Part shown: in pieces, positions 16,164 to 23,261 of the stretch
Layout: each line of letters starts with the position of its first letter
How positions within the stretch are numbered: the stretch's first letter is position 1
NCBI GenBank assembly: GCA_903938815.1
Contig: CAJAES010000105.1
Coordinates: 1-38,809, forward strand
Source: an uncultured beta proteobacterium
GTDB lineage: Bacteria > Pseudomonadota > Gammaproteobacteria > Burkholderiales > Burkholderiaceae_C
Reading direction: 5' to 3'
Length of the DNA stretch: 38,809 bases
Made by a program: the position numbers and the translations under genes
The notes under the pieces: generated by a model
Told to the model about the DNA's origin: nothing
Database searches by the model: none
The model's input: only the letters and a program-made list of their open reading frames with translations

Positions 16164-17708
16164 CTAGAAGCGCAGGCTCAGGTTGGCGATGACGGCATTC
16201 TCGATGTAGGGGTCGATGTCGGCCTCGTACTCGGCATGCCGCACGCCAAGCGAGAAGTTCGTGCGCGGGCCGAGGCGCTCAGACCAGAAAGCCGAGACCG
16301 AGCGAAGGTCGGTGCGGCGGCCGGCAGATTCCTGGCCGCGCGTGCCCGAGGCCAGCACGCTGAGCGATGCGCTGGGCGTGAGCCGGTGCGAGAGTGTGAA
16401 CGTCAGGCCGCGCTGCCGGACATCGTTGCCGGCCACGGTGTCGTCCACGGCGGACGACTGGGTGTCGACACGCCTCGAATCGCTGGCGAATGCCGAGGCG
16501 ATGACCGACGTACGCTGGCCCTGCAGCAGCAGCGAAAGCTCCTGACGACGCTGCAAGGTGACAGCCGAGGTCAGAAAGCCCACCGGCACCTGCGAATCAC
16601 GCTGCAGGTTGTTGCGTTGCAGCAGGTTGTCCACCAGCTGCTCGCGCAGCACGGGGTCGGGCTCCTGCGATGCGTAGAGCTGGTTGAAGAGGTCGAAGGC
16701 CCCCACCAGTGACGCGGCGGTGTCGGCGGCGCCGCGCGTCACATCCTGTGAATCGCTGTAGCGCCACACGGACTGGCGCGAGCGGTGCTCCAGGGAGATG
16801 GTGTGCGAATGGCCGAAGGCGCGGCGGTCGGCATCGACCGAGAAGCGCGTGCGCGCGCTGGGCGTCCACAGGAAGCCAGCGCCCCAGGTCTCGTACTGGC
16901 TCTTGCCTTCGGTGCGGCGGAAGTTGTTGGCTTCCATGCCCCCGCGCAGGCGGAAGAGCCAGTCGACGTCGGTCCGCAGGCTCAGGCCCAGCGTGAGCCG
17001 GTCGTCCACCGTCCGGCGGCCTTCGTCGAAATCGACGTAGTTGCGCGTGCCGTCAAGAGACCAGCCGAACTTCCCGCCGGTGGCGGAAGCCAGCTTGAAA
17101 CTGCCCGACAGGTTGGTTGAGTCGGAAGTGGCTGCAGCACCGCCGGTGTCGGTGGCCGACAAGGCGGCCTGCATCTGCAGGTCGATATCGCTGCCCAGGC
17201 GGCTCTCGAGCCGCGGGCGCAGCGCCAGGGTGCTGACTTCAGTGCGGTTGCGGGTGCGCACGACGCCGTCGGCCGTCTGCTGCGCCAGCGCGGAAATGGG
17301 CTGCTGGCTGATGGAAGCCAGGGCCTCGACGAACAGCCTGCGCTCCACCAGCTCGCCCAGCACGTTGGCCTGCAGGCGGTTCTGCAGATCGTTCGAGCGC
17401 GAATCGCGCGCGTACATCACGCCCGTGAGCGAGTAGTCGACGTTGCCGGTGATGCGGCCGGTGCGGCTGGCCACCCGCACGCCGGCCTGCAGCGTGGTGA
17501 TGGATTCGGCAGCGCCCGATGGGTTGGTACCGTCGACCTGGTTGTCGGTGACGGTCTGGCCCAGCGAGACGCTGGGCGTCACCTCGAAGGTGCGGCCACG
17601 CGTTTCCTGTGCCTGTGCATGTGCCGGCACCTGCGCGCCGGCAGCCAGGGCCAGGGCCAGCGCAGGAGCAAGGGCACCGCTCAGCTGGCGCTGCATGGGC
17701 CGTTGCAC
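16164..17708 (-). CDS. Predicted outer-membrane beta-barrel protein, PEP-CTERM-associated
   Basis: This 514-residue protein has an N-terminal signal peptide (hydrophobic ALAPALALALAAG followed by AHAQA) and a mature part made of alternating short polar and aromatic beta-strand-like segments. It ends in LSLRF, a terminal Phe as in outer-membrane barrels. It matches the uncharacterised family found between the ATPase and tyrosine-kinase genes of exosortase A loci. Inference: it forms the outer-membrane path for the polysaccharide or a docking barrel for the export lipoprotein. I place the start at GTG 17708, three bases after the kinase stop. An ATG at 17696 is also possible, and both keep the signal peptide. 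No catalytic motif is visible. Confidence 0.85.
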   Translation of the reverse strand: MQRPMQRQLSGALAPALALALAAGAQVPAHAQAQETRGRTFEVTPSVSLGQTVTDNQVDGTNPSGAAESITTLQAGVRVASRTGRITGNVDYSLTGVMYARDSRSNDLQNRLQANVLGELVERRLFVEALASISQQPISALAQQTADGVVRTRNRTEVSTLALRPRLESRLGSDIDLQMQAALSATDTGGAAATSDSTNLSGSFKLASATGGKFGWSLDGTRNYVDFDEGRRTVDDRLTLGLSLRTDVDWLFRLRGGMEANNFRRTEGKSQYETWGAGFLWTPSARTRFSVDADRRAFGHSHTISLEHRSRQSVWRYSDSQDVTRGAADTAASLVGAFDLFNQLYASQEPDPVLREQLVDNLLQRNNLQRDSQVPVGFLTSAVTLQRRQELSLLLQGQRTSVIASAFASDSRRVDTQSSAVDDTVAGNDVRQRGLTFTLSHRLTPSASLSVLASGTRGQESAGRRTDLRSVSAFWSERLGPRTNFSLGVRHAEYEADIDPYIENAVIANLSLRF

Positions 17709-17711
17709 CCG

Positions 17712-18653
17712 TCAGCCCGCCTGCCGCTGGGGCTCGGCAGACGGATCAGGCGCGCCGTAACCGTAGCCATAACCGTAGCCATAGCTGCCACTGGCGGCGC
17801 CCCGGACGCGGTTGAGCAGCATCATCTTGACGGGGCAGCTCTCGATGGTGGCCAGGGCATGCTGCACATCGGCCTGCAGCGTGCGGCCCGCGCTCACCAC
17901 GACCACGATCTGGCCCATGTTGGTGGCCAGCACGCGGGATTCGGTGGTCAGAAGCAGCGGCGGCGAATCGAAGATGATGATGCGGTCGGGGTAGCGCGTG
18001 GCCATGTCGTCCAGCAACTGACGCATGGCGTCGCTGGCCAGGAGTTCGGTGGCGCGGGGGTGCGGGTTGCCGCTGGGCAGCAGGGTGAGCTTGTCGATGT
18101 TGGTGCGCAGCAGCACATCGGTCATCTCGGTCTTGTGCTCCAGCACGTCCAGCAGGCCGGGGCCGGGCGGCAGGCCCAGCATGCGCAGCACCGAAGGGCG
18201 CGCCACGTCGGCATCCACCAGCATGACGGTGTGGTCGAGCTCGGCCGCGATGCTGATGGCCAGGTTCAACGACGTGAAGCTCTTGCCCTCGCCCGGCAGC
18301 GCGCTGGTGACCATGATCAGGTTGCCGTGCCGGATGGGCGCGGCGCCTCGGCCCATGGCGTTGGTGATCAGCGGCCGCTTCAGCACGCGGAACTGGTCCG
18401 ACAGGGTCGTCCGTGGCGCGTTGGGGGCAAGAAGGCCTTCGGCCTGCAGGCGGGCCAGGTCGATCTCGACGAGGCGGGACTGCACCGTGGCAGCAGGCTC
18501 CGCAGCCTGCGCCGTGGCTGACGTGGACGTAGCGGGCGACACCGTCGGCGTGGGTGCAAACCCGGCAGCGGGCGCCGTGACATTGGGAACCTCGACTCCC
18601 GCGCGACGCAGTTGCTCCAGGCGGTGGGCGGCTTGTTCGATCAGACTGCTCAT
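17712..18653 (-). CDS. Tyrosine autokinase (BY-kinase), XrtA-associated
   Basis: This 313-residue cytoplasmic BY-kinase phosphorylates its own C-terminal tyrosines and so controls the chain-length protein encoded just upstream. Residues 1-60 are a disordered Ala/Pro/Thr-rich linker. Walker A SALPGEGKS lies at 117-125, Walker A' VMLVDADVARPS at 143-154 and Walker B IIIFDSPP at 225-232. The tail contains five tyrosines alternating with glycine (residues 291-299), the phosphorylation cluster. As in Gram-positive and some proteobacterial systems, the kinase is split from its membrane activator, which here is the separate chain-length gene. A good ribosome binding site (GAGG) precedes the ATG at 18653. 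Confidence 0.94.
   Translation of the reverse strand: MSSLIEQAAHRLEQLRRAGVEVPNVTAPAAGFAPTPTVSPATSTSATAQAAEPAATVQSRLVEIDLARLQAEGLLAPNAPRTTLSDQFRVLKRPLITNAMGRGAAPIRHGNLIMVTSALPGEGKSFTSLNLAISIAAELDHTVMLVDADVARPSVLRMLGLPPGPGLLDVLEHKTEMTDVLLRTNIDKLTLLPSGNPHPRATELLASDAMRQLLDDMATRYPDRIIIFDSPPLLLTTESRVLATNMGQIVVVVSAGRTLQADVQHALATIESCPVKMMLLNRVRGAASGSYGYGYGYGYGAPDPSAEPQRQAG
17756..17784 (-). repeat. Short tandem Tyr-Gly codon repeat in the autokinase tail
   Basis: Alternating TAC/TAT and GGC/GGT codons form a 6-base repeat unit (Tyr-Gly) occurring four to five times in a row. Tracts of this kind can change length by slippage, which would change the number of phosphorylatable tyrosines. Confidence 0.7.
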
Positions 18654-18662
18654 GTTGCCTCT

Positions 18663-20249
18663 TCAGCCTGCGCGGTTGGCCAGGATGGCCATCGCCACCA
18701 AACCGAGCGCGAACGTGACGACGAGCCCGCCGGAAGCGCCCAGGAAGCGCAGCTTGTCCATGCGCTCGCGGCGGCGTTCGACATCCCCCAGCGAGACGGA
18801 GACGATGCCCAGCAAGGGCAGGCCGGTCTTGGCGCGCAGTTCGATGGGGTCGGAATAGACCGGGCGCAGCTGCGTGCCGGCGAAAGCGGTGAACAGGCCA
18901 GCCCCGAGCGCTGCCACCAGCGCCACCGGCAACAGCAGCAGGCGGTTCGGGAAGACGGGCTTGGGTGAAACGCGCGGTGGGTCGATCAGGCGGAAGTCAG
19001 CCACGCCGGAAGCGGAGTCCAGATCACCGGAAATCACGGCGCTCTGGCGGCGCGCCACCAGGTCTTCGTAGTTCTTCTTGGTGATCTCGTAGTCGCGGTT
19101 CAGCTGCGCGGCTTCGGCTTCCAGCTGCGGCGCCGTGCGCATGGCCACACGCGCTGCCGCCAGGCGGCCACTGAATTCACCCACGCGGGCGCGCAGCGAG
19201 GCCACCTGCACTTCGGAGCCCGCCAGCAGACGGCTGAGCTCCATCATGGCGGGGCTGTCGGTCACCGGAACACCGGCGGTGACATTGGCTGCTGCCGCCT
19301 TGCGCAGCGCTGCCACCTCGCGGCGCTTCTGGTCTTCCAGTTCCTTGATCACGCGGCGGGCGTTCACCACATCCGGGTGCTGGTCGGTGAAGCGCTGCAG
19401 CAGTTGGTCGAGGTTGCGTTTCTGCGCGTCCAGGCGGGCGTCTATCTCGGGCGTGGCCACGGGCAGCACGGCATCGGCGGCGGCGCTGCCAACCGCTGCG
19501 GCAGCGGTGTTCAGGCGGGCGCGCTCGGCGGCCAGTTGCGATTTGGCGGAATCGCGCGCGTTCTCGGCTTCACGCAGCTGAAGGCGTGCGTCTTCGAGTT
19601 GGCGGGTCAGGTCGCCCAGACGGGAGGCCGCATCCTTGCCTTCTGCAGTCTGCAGGTCGAGGTTACGCAGCCGGAACTCCTTCAGGCGGCCTTCGGCTTC
19701 TTCCAGCTTGGCCTCGAAGTTCTTGATCTGCTCGTTCAGGAAGACCTTGGCGGAATCGGAATCCTTGCGCGAAGCGCCCAGGCCCGATTCGACGAAGATG
19801 GAAACGAGCGCCTGGATCACGCGCTTGGCGCGTTCCTGGTCGCTTTCGCGGTAGCTGAGCGAAAAGAGGTTGTCGCGCGCCGTGCTGCTGATGCGGATGT
19901 CCTTCATCAGCTCTTCGATCAGCTTTTCCTGCTGCGCCTTGCTGCTGGCGGCCAGGTCCAGGTCAGCCATGCGAACCAGCTTCTCGATGTTGGGCCGGCT
20001 GATGAGCGTGCGGCTGAGCATGCCCACCTGCTGCTCGATGTTGGGCTGGATGGCCAGGCCTGACAAAAGCGGGCGCAGGATGGACTGCGTATCGACATAG
20101 ATGCGCGCCGTGGCTTCGTACTGATTGGGGATCTTGAAGATCACCACCGTACCGACGGCGCCGACGATCCAGGCCACGATGACGGCCGGCCAACGGAAGC
20201 GCCACATCCCGCGAAGGATGGACGTGACCTGAATGAGAAGCTCGTTCAT
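18663..20249 (-). CDS. Polysaccharide chain length determinant (Wzz-like), XrtA-associated
   Basis: This 528-residue inner-membrane protein sets polymer length and links synthesis to export. The N-terminus carries the Wzz domain: a transmembrane helix at about 20-40 (WPAVIVAWIVGAVGTVVIF) then PNQYEATARIYVDTQSILRPLL. The middle (about 150-400) is a long periplasmic coiled coil rich in Lys, Glu and Gln. The C-terminal part has a Pro-rich PPRVSPKPVFPNR motif near 430, followed by two hydrophobic helices (about 442-462 and 502-522). It has no kinase domain, which is supplied by the gene immediately downstream nine bases away. It belongs to the chain-length subfamily of exosortase A loci. Confidence 0.94.
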   Translation of the reverse strand: MNELLIQVTSILRGMWRFRWPAVIVAWIVGAVGTVVIFKIPNQYEATARIYVDTQSILRPLLSGLAIQPNIEQQVGMLSRTLISRPNIEKLVRMADLDLAASSKAQQEKLIEELMKDIRISSTARDNLFSLSYRESDQERAKRVIQALVSIFVESGLGASRKDSDSAKVFLNEQIKNFEAKLEEAEGRLKEFRLRNLDLQTAEGKDAASRLGDLTRQLEDARLQLREAENARDSAKSQLAAERARLNTAAAAVGSAAADAVLPVATPEIDARLDAQKRNLDQLLQRFTDQHPDVVNARRVIKELEDQKRREVAALRKAAAANVTAGVPVTDSPAMMELSRLLAGSEVQVASLRARVGEFSGRLAAARVAMRTAPQLEAEAAQLNRDYEITKKNYEDLVARRQSAVISGDLDSASGVADFRLIDPPRVSPKPVFPNRLLLLPVALVAALGAGLFTAFAGTQLRPVYSDPIELRAKTGLPLLGIVSVSLGDVERRRERMDKLRFLGASGGLVVTFALGLVAMAILANRAG

Positions 20250-20277
20250 GGGTGGCGGGCGCGCGGCCGGGTGCGAA

Positions 20278-20913
20278 TCAGAAGAAGCTCTGCGGAATGA
20301 TCAGGATGTCGCCCGGGCGCATCTCGACGTTGGCGCTGACGTCACCACGCTTGATCAGGTCCTTCAATCGCACCGAATACTGCTTGTTGGCGTCAGATGT
20401 GCGCAGGATGGTGGCTGAATTGCCATCAGCGAAATCCGTGAGGCCGCCGACGGCGATCATCACGTCCAGCACGGTCATCTTCTGCTTGAAGGGCAGGAAC
20501 TGCGGCTTGGCAGCCTCGCCCACCACACGGATCTGCTCGCTGTACGGGCCGACGAAGTTGGTGACGATGACGGTGACGATGGGGTCGCGCACGTACTTGG
20601 CCAGCGCCTTTTCGACTTCGCGGGCCATTTCCACCGAGGTCTTGCCCTGGGCGACGATCTCGTCGACCAGCGGCGCCGAGACCTTGCCGTCGGGCCGCAC
20701 GGGCACCGACATCGACAGCTCGGGGTTGCGCCAGACGACGATGTTCAAGTTGTCGCCGGGGCCGATGATGTAGCTGTAGTCAGGTGCCGCAGCCGTCATG
20801 GGCGCGGGCGGCAGGGCGCTGGGCACGCTCCCGCAGGCCGCCAGGCCAGCCAGGCCGATGGCCGCCGCGGCCCGCACGAGGGCTCGGGTGAAGAAAGTGT
20901 TCATCGAAGTCAT
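20278..20913 (-). CDS. Exopolysaccharide export lipoprotein (Wza-like), XrtA-associated
   Basis: This 211-residue outer-membrane lipoprotein forms or lines the export channel. A signal sequence ends in the lipobox LAACGS, where Cys is lipidated (near residue 27). The mature part starts with the polysaccharide export domain YIIGPGDNLNIVVWRNPELS and VPVRPDGKVSAPLVDEI (about 45-90), then a SLBB-like domain (VVGEAAKPQFLPFKQKMTVLDVMIAVGGLTDFA, about 130-165) and ends GDILIIPQSFF. It is shorter than full Wza, as is usual in this family. The ATG at 20913 is chosen because AAGGA sits eight bases upstream. A second Met four codons later is possible. It is the first gene of the core operon. Confidence 0.95.
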   Translation of the reverse strand: MTSMNTFFTRALVRAAAAIGLAGLAACGSVPSALPPAPMTAAAPDYSYIIGPGDNLNIVVWRNPELSMSVPVRPDGKVSAPLVDEIVAQGKTSVEMAREVEKALAKYVRDPIVTVIVTNFVGPYSEQIRVVGEAAKPQFLPFKQKMTVLDVMIAVGGLTDFADGNSATILRTSDANKQYSVRLKDLIKRGDVSANVEMRPGDILIIPQSFF

Positions 20914-21189
20914 CAGGCTTGTCCTTGGCGTACTGTCGGCTCGAAATCAAGTTCCGGTGCCCATGCGAAATGCGCGAGCGCACATCGTTCTGGCACGAAT
21001 GGAATCGTCCGGGGAGCGATGCTTGCACAGAAGTAAGGCCTGAACCACCCCGAAGCCGAACACACTTGGTGACACCGGCGGAATATTCACGGCGATGGCG
21101 TGTTCCGGCCACGAGTGCCAGAGCGCGTTGCCTGGCGCACAGACCGGTACGAAATCACGGGTGGTGATCGCCCTCCGCCTCCGGGGTCT

Positions 21190-21210
21190 GTCGGCGTTCT
21201 TTACACCGAC
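21190..21210 (+). promoter_or_regulatory. Inverted repeat, candidate PrsR enhancer site
   Basis: GTCGG (21190-21194) and CCGAC (21206-21210) form perfect arms around an 11-base spacer, CGTTCTTTACA. The centre is about 105 bases upstream of the predicted transcription start, the usual distance for an activator of sigma-54 RNA polymerase. PrsR, encoded at 29086-30462, is the natural candidate to bind it. That is inference. Confidence 0.5.
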
Positions 21211-21279
21211 CAGCTCGCCACGATATCGACCCGACCCGAACGACATTCAAGCCTTTGTTTTTATTGAACTTTTTTGACC

Positions 21280-21296
21280 TGGCACGCCAACTGCTT
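21280..21296 (+). promoter_or_regulatory. Sigma-54 (RpoN) promoter of the PEP-CTERM gene
   Basis: The sequence TGGCACGCCAACTGCTT matches the consensus TGGCACG-N4-TTGCW with one mismatch. The -24 GG (21281-21282) and -12 GC (21293-21294) are ten bases apart, as required. Transcription should begin near 21306, about 50 bases before the start codon. Confidence 0.85.
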
Positions 21297-21344
21297 ACGT
21301 TGAGTTCGATTGGAGGCATTTGGGCTTCCGACAGCAAATTAGGC

Positions 21345-21350
21345 AAGGAG
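21345..21350 (+). promoter_or_regulatory. Ribosome binding site deciding the PEP-CTERM gene start
   Basis: AAGGAG lies six bases before the ATG at 21357 and places the start directly before a signal peptide. It rejects the earlier in-frame start, which lies upstream of the sigma-54 promoter. Confidence 0.85.
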
Positions 21351-21356
21351 TCTCAA

Positions 21357-22169
21357 ATGACTTTCTCCAAGATCTTCTCCGCCGTCGCGCTTGGCCTGGT
21401 GGCTGCCGGTTCGGCTCATTCGGCTCTGGTGATCGACACGTTCGACATCGGCCAGGACTCGGTGTCGGTTACCGGCGCCGCGACAAACAACATCGTCGCC
21501 CCGTTGACCACGTCTGCTGCCGGCGTTTCGCTGTACCAGACCAACATGGCTGGCGCTGCGGGTTCGACCAACTCGATCGTGGCCACTTCCGCCGACATCC
21601 TCGGCCTGGAGCGCGACATCGCTGTGGCTCGCGTTTCCGGCACGAACCGCGTTGAGGCGATCGTTGACGGCGGCGGTCAGTTCGTGTTCGACCAAGGCAA
21701 TTCGACGACCGGCTTCGCGATTGTTCGCTGGGACGGCGCTGTTGGCGACTGGACCAACTCGGTGAAGGTGGACGGTCTGGGTGGGGCTGATCTCTCCACC
21801 GAAGGCATCCAGATTCTGGTGGGCACGAACGTCGATAACGCCGGCCTCAACTACAAGATGACGTTCCAAGTCTGGACCGAGACCGTACTGAATTCCAACG
21901 TGTGGACGCTGTCCGAAGTGACAAAGACCATCACGAGCAACGGCGGCGACAAGGATGTCGGCTTCATGTTCTCGGACTTCAGCGGCGCCAACTTCGCCCG
22001 TGTCGGCGCGATCCAGATGATCGTGAACACCGGTGCCGGCAGTGCTGGCGGCCTGGACTTCAGCATCGACATCGTCGGCGCCGTCCCGGAACCCGGCTCC
22101 CTGGCTCTGGCCGGTCTGGCACTCGCCGGTCTGGGCATGGCTGGCCGCCGTCGCAAGGCCGCCAAGTAA
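21357..22169 (+). CDS. PEP-CTERM sorting-domain protein, probable XrtA substrate
   Basis: This 270-residue secreted protein has a Sec signal peptide (KIFSAVALGLVAAGSAHSA, cleavage near residue 23) and a classic sorting tail: VPEPGSL, a hydrophobic helix of Ala, Leu and Gly, then GRRRKAAK. XrtA is expected to cut at the PEP motif. The mature part is rich in Gly, Ala, Ser, Thr, Asn and Val with few Lys and no Cys, resembling beta-rich extracellular matrix proteins. I recognise no catalytic domain. The start at ATG 21357 is set by AAGGAG six bases upstream. An open frame that begins at 21255 runs through the promoter and is not used. The gene is monocistronic, bounded by a sigma-54 promoter and a hairpin terminator. 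Confidence 0.94.
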   Translation: MTFSKIFSAVALGLVAAGSAHSALVIDTFDIGQDSVSVTGAATNNIVAPLTTSAAGVSLYQTNMAGAAGSTNSIVATSADILGLERDIAVARVSGTNRVEAIVDGGGQFVFDQGNSTTGFAIVRWDGAVGDWTNSVKVDGLGGADLSTEGIQILVGTNVDNAGLNYKMTFQVWTETVLNSNVWTLSEVTKTITSNGGDKDVGFMFSDFSGANFARVGAIQMIVNTGAGSAGGLDFSIDIVGAVPEPGSLALAGLALAGLGMAGRRRKAAK

Positions 22170-22198
22170 ACCAGCGCTTCAGCCGCGCAGCTTGATGT

Positions 22199-22230
22199 CT
22201 GTGGGGCTTTCGAGCCCCACAGTCGTTTGT
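22199..22230 (+). terminator. Rho-independent-like terminator after the PEP-CTERM gene
   Basis: A ten-base-pair perfect stem, CTGTGGGGCT (22199-22208) with AGCCCCACAG (22213-22222), is capped by the very stable TTCG tetraloop. It is followed by TCGTTTGT, a short and imperfect T-run. It lies 30 bases after the stop codon and should end the PEP-CTERM transcript. Confidence 0.8.
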
Positions 22231-22243
22231 AGCAAGCATTCCG

Positions 22244-22279
22244 CCGGAGCACCCCTGATCGAGGGGGGCATCCCTCCGG
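22244..22279 (+). other. Nested inverted repeats upstream of the twin-arginine protein gene
   Basis: Outer arms CCGGAG (22244-22249) and CTCCGG (22274-22279) enclose an inner hairpin CCCCT-GATCG-AGGGG (22252-22266). This could be a folded 5' leader or an operator for the following genes. I recognise no riboswitch class. Confidence 0.35.
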
Positions 22280-22397
22280 TTGAGTGGTGCAGCGAACAGT
22301 GGCGCCGGCCATCGGTGTGGGAAACTTCTCGGCAATCACTGCCCTGGGGTGCCCAACCAAGCCTAGCGTGAGATAGCCTTAGACCAACGGTGCGTCC

Positions 22398-23006
22398 ATG
22401 AGTCAACAAGACCAGAATCCAGTCCAGAAGCTGCCCAGTTCGGGTGGCCGTCGTCGCTTTCTCGGCGCGGGCGCCGCCGCTGCGCCGGCCGTGCTGACGC
22501 TGGTCAGCCAACCGGCACTGGGCACCACCTGCTTCTCGCCTTCGCGTTCGCTGTCGCGCAACACCAGCGTCTCCCAGCAAGGCCTGTACGGCGAGTGCCG
22601 CAACGCCGAGTCCCCGGGCAACTACAAGGCGCAGCAGACGCCTGGCGCCCAGGCATACCACTGGCCTGCAGCGATACCGCCCAGCACGCCTTTCCACCCG
22701 ACCTTTTCGGGCACCAAGTTCACGACCGGTTCGGGTTCGTCCTACCGCAGCATGACGATGGGTGAGGTTCTCAATCTCTCCGGCTCGGCTGACCCCGAAA
22801 AGATGGCCTTCCATCTGATCGGCGCCTACCTGAACGTCAACGGCGGCAACGGCGCCGTCATTCCGTCGAACGTGATCACCGCTGGTGAAATCACGACCAT
22901 CTGGCACGAGTGGAGCACGCGCGGCTACTTCGAGCCGACGGCAGGCGTGCAGTGGAATGCCACCGCCATCAAGTATTACCTGGTCTCCAACGGCATCATC
23001 ATCTGA
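22398..23006 (+). CDS. Twin-arginine-exported protein of unknown function
   Basis: This 202-residue protein starts with a Tat signal: GGRRRFLGAG at 16-25, then an Ala-rich hydrophobic stretch and a likely cleavage near 42 after QPALG. The mature part has two Cys (45 and 67) that could form a disulfide. It contains ECRNAESPGNYKAQ, then HWP, a Ser/Thr-rich stretch and EVLNLSGSADPEKMAFHLIGAYLNVNGG. This order resembles the SPGYWKNH-type module of bacterial surface proteins, in a degenerate form, which is my inference. No family name is recognised with certainty. There is no PEP-CTERM tail. It is followed after 15 bases by the PqqD-like gene, so it belongs to the HPr-rel-A transcription unit. The ribosome binding site before ATG 22398 is weak. 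Confidence 0.72.
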   Translation: MSQQDQNPVQKLPSSGGRRRFLGAGAAAAPAVLTLVSQPALGTTCFSPSRSLSRNTSVSQQGLYGECRNAESPGNYKAQQTPGAQAYHWPAAIPPSTPFHPTFSGTKFTTGSGSSYRSMTMGEVLNLSGSADPEKMAFHLIGAYLNVNGGNGAVIPSNVITAGEITTIWHEWSTRGYFEPTAGVQWNATAIKYYLVSNGIII

Positions 23007-23021
23007 TGCCTGCCGCATGAG

Positions 23022-23261
23022 GTGAAGCCCGGCTCCAGCGACCTGCTGTGGTGTGATTGCGGTGACGGATACGTCGTCTACGATCAACTGACGGGCAACA
23101 CCCACGCACTGGATTCCCTGGCGGCTGCATTGCTGCGCCGTTCTCTTGCCGGTATGCCCCCCGCCGACCCGGCCGGGATTTCGGCTGTGCTTTCAGATTC
23201 GGCAGACCCGCAGGCTGTGCAAGCCGCGCGAGACCAACTGGTGAGTTGTGGTCTCCTCTGA
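23022..23261 (+). CDS. PqqD-family peptide chaperone, HPr-rel-A system
   Basis: This 79-residue protein resembles PqqD-like RiPP recognition elements, small winged-helix proteins that bind a peptide and present it to a modifying enzyme. The pattern YVVYDQLTGNTHALDSLAAALLRRSL (residues 18-43) has the beta-hairpin then helix typical of the family (D-x4-G-x2-H-x-L-D/N-x2-A). The predicted start is GTG at 23022, 15 bases after the stop of the Tat-protein gene. A nearby ATG (23017) is out of frame. The stop overlaps the start of the kinase gene by 14 bases. The PqqD-like protein of HPr-rel-A systems always accompanies the kinase and nucleotidyltransferase, but the peptide it binds is unknown. It is too short for confident identification by motif alone, so the context carries weight. 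Confidence 0.82.
   Translation: MKPGSSDLLWCDCGDGYVVYDQLTGNTHALDSLAAALLRRSLAGMPPADPAGISAVLSDSADPQAVQAARDQLVSCGLL

Larger units (their letters stand above)
20914..21356. promoter_or_regulatory. Divergent 443-base control region between the export operon and the PEP-CTERM gene
   Basis: No gene is supported here. It must contain the promoter of the minus-strand exopolysaccharide operon, but I cannot point to a convincing sigma-70 pair. Reading toward the PEP-CTERM gene it contains an inverted repeat at 21190-21210, an AT-rich stretch at 21250-21277 and a sigma-54 promoter at 21280-21296. Large upstream regions with a shared cis-site are known for proteobacterial PEP-CTERM genes (Haft and colleagues, 2006). 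Confidence 0.75.

Noticed and set aside
20988..21003. Second TGGCACG-containing sequence as a sigma-54 promoter
   Set aside because: The -24-like part matches but no GC is found ten bases after the GG, so the -12 element is missing.
21255..21356. N-terminal extension of the PEP-CTERM protein
   Set aside because: The extra 34 residues span the sigma-54 promoter and the predicted transcription start, so they cannot be translated. The real start has AAGGAG and a signal peptide.
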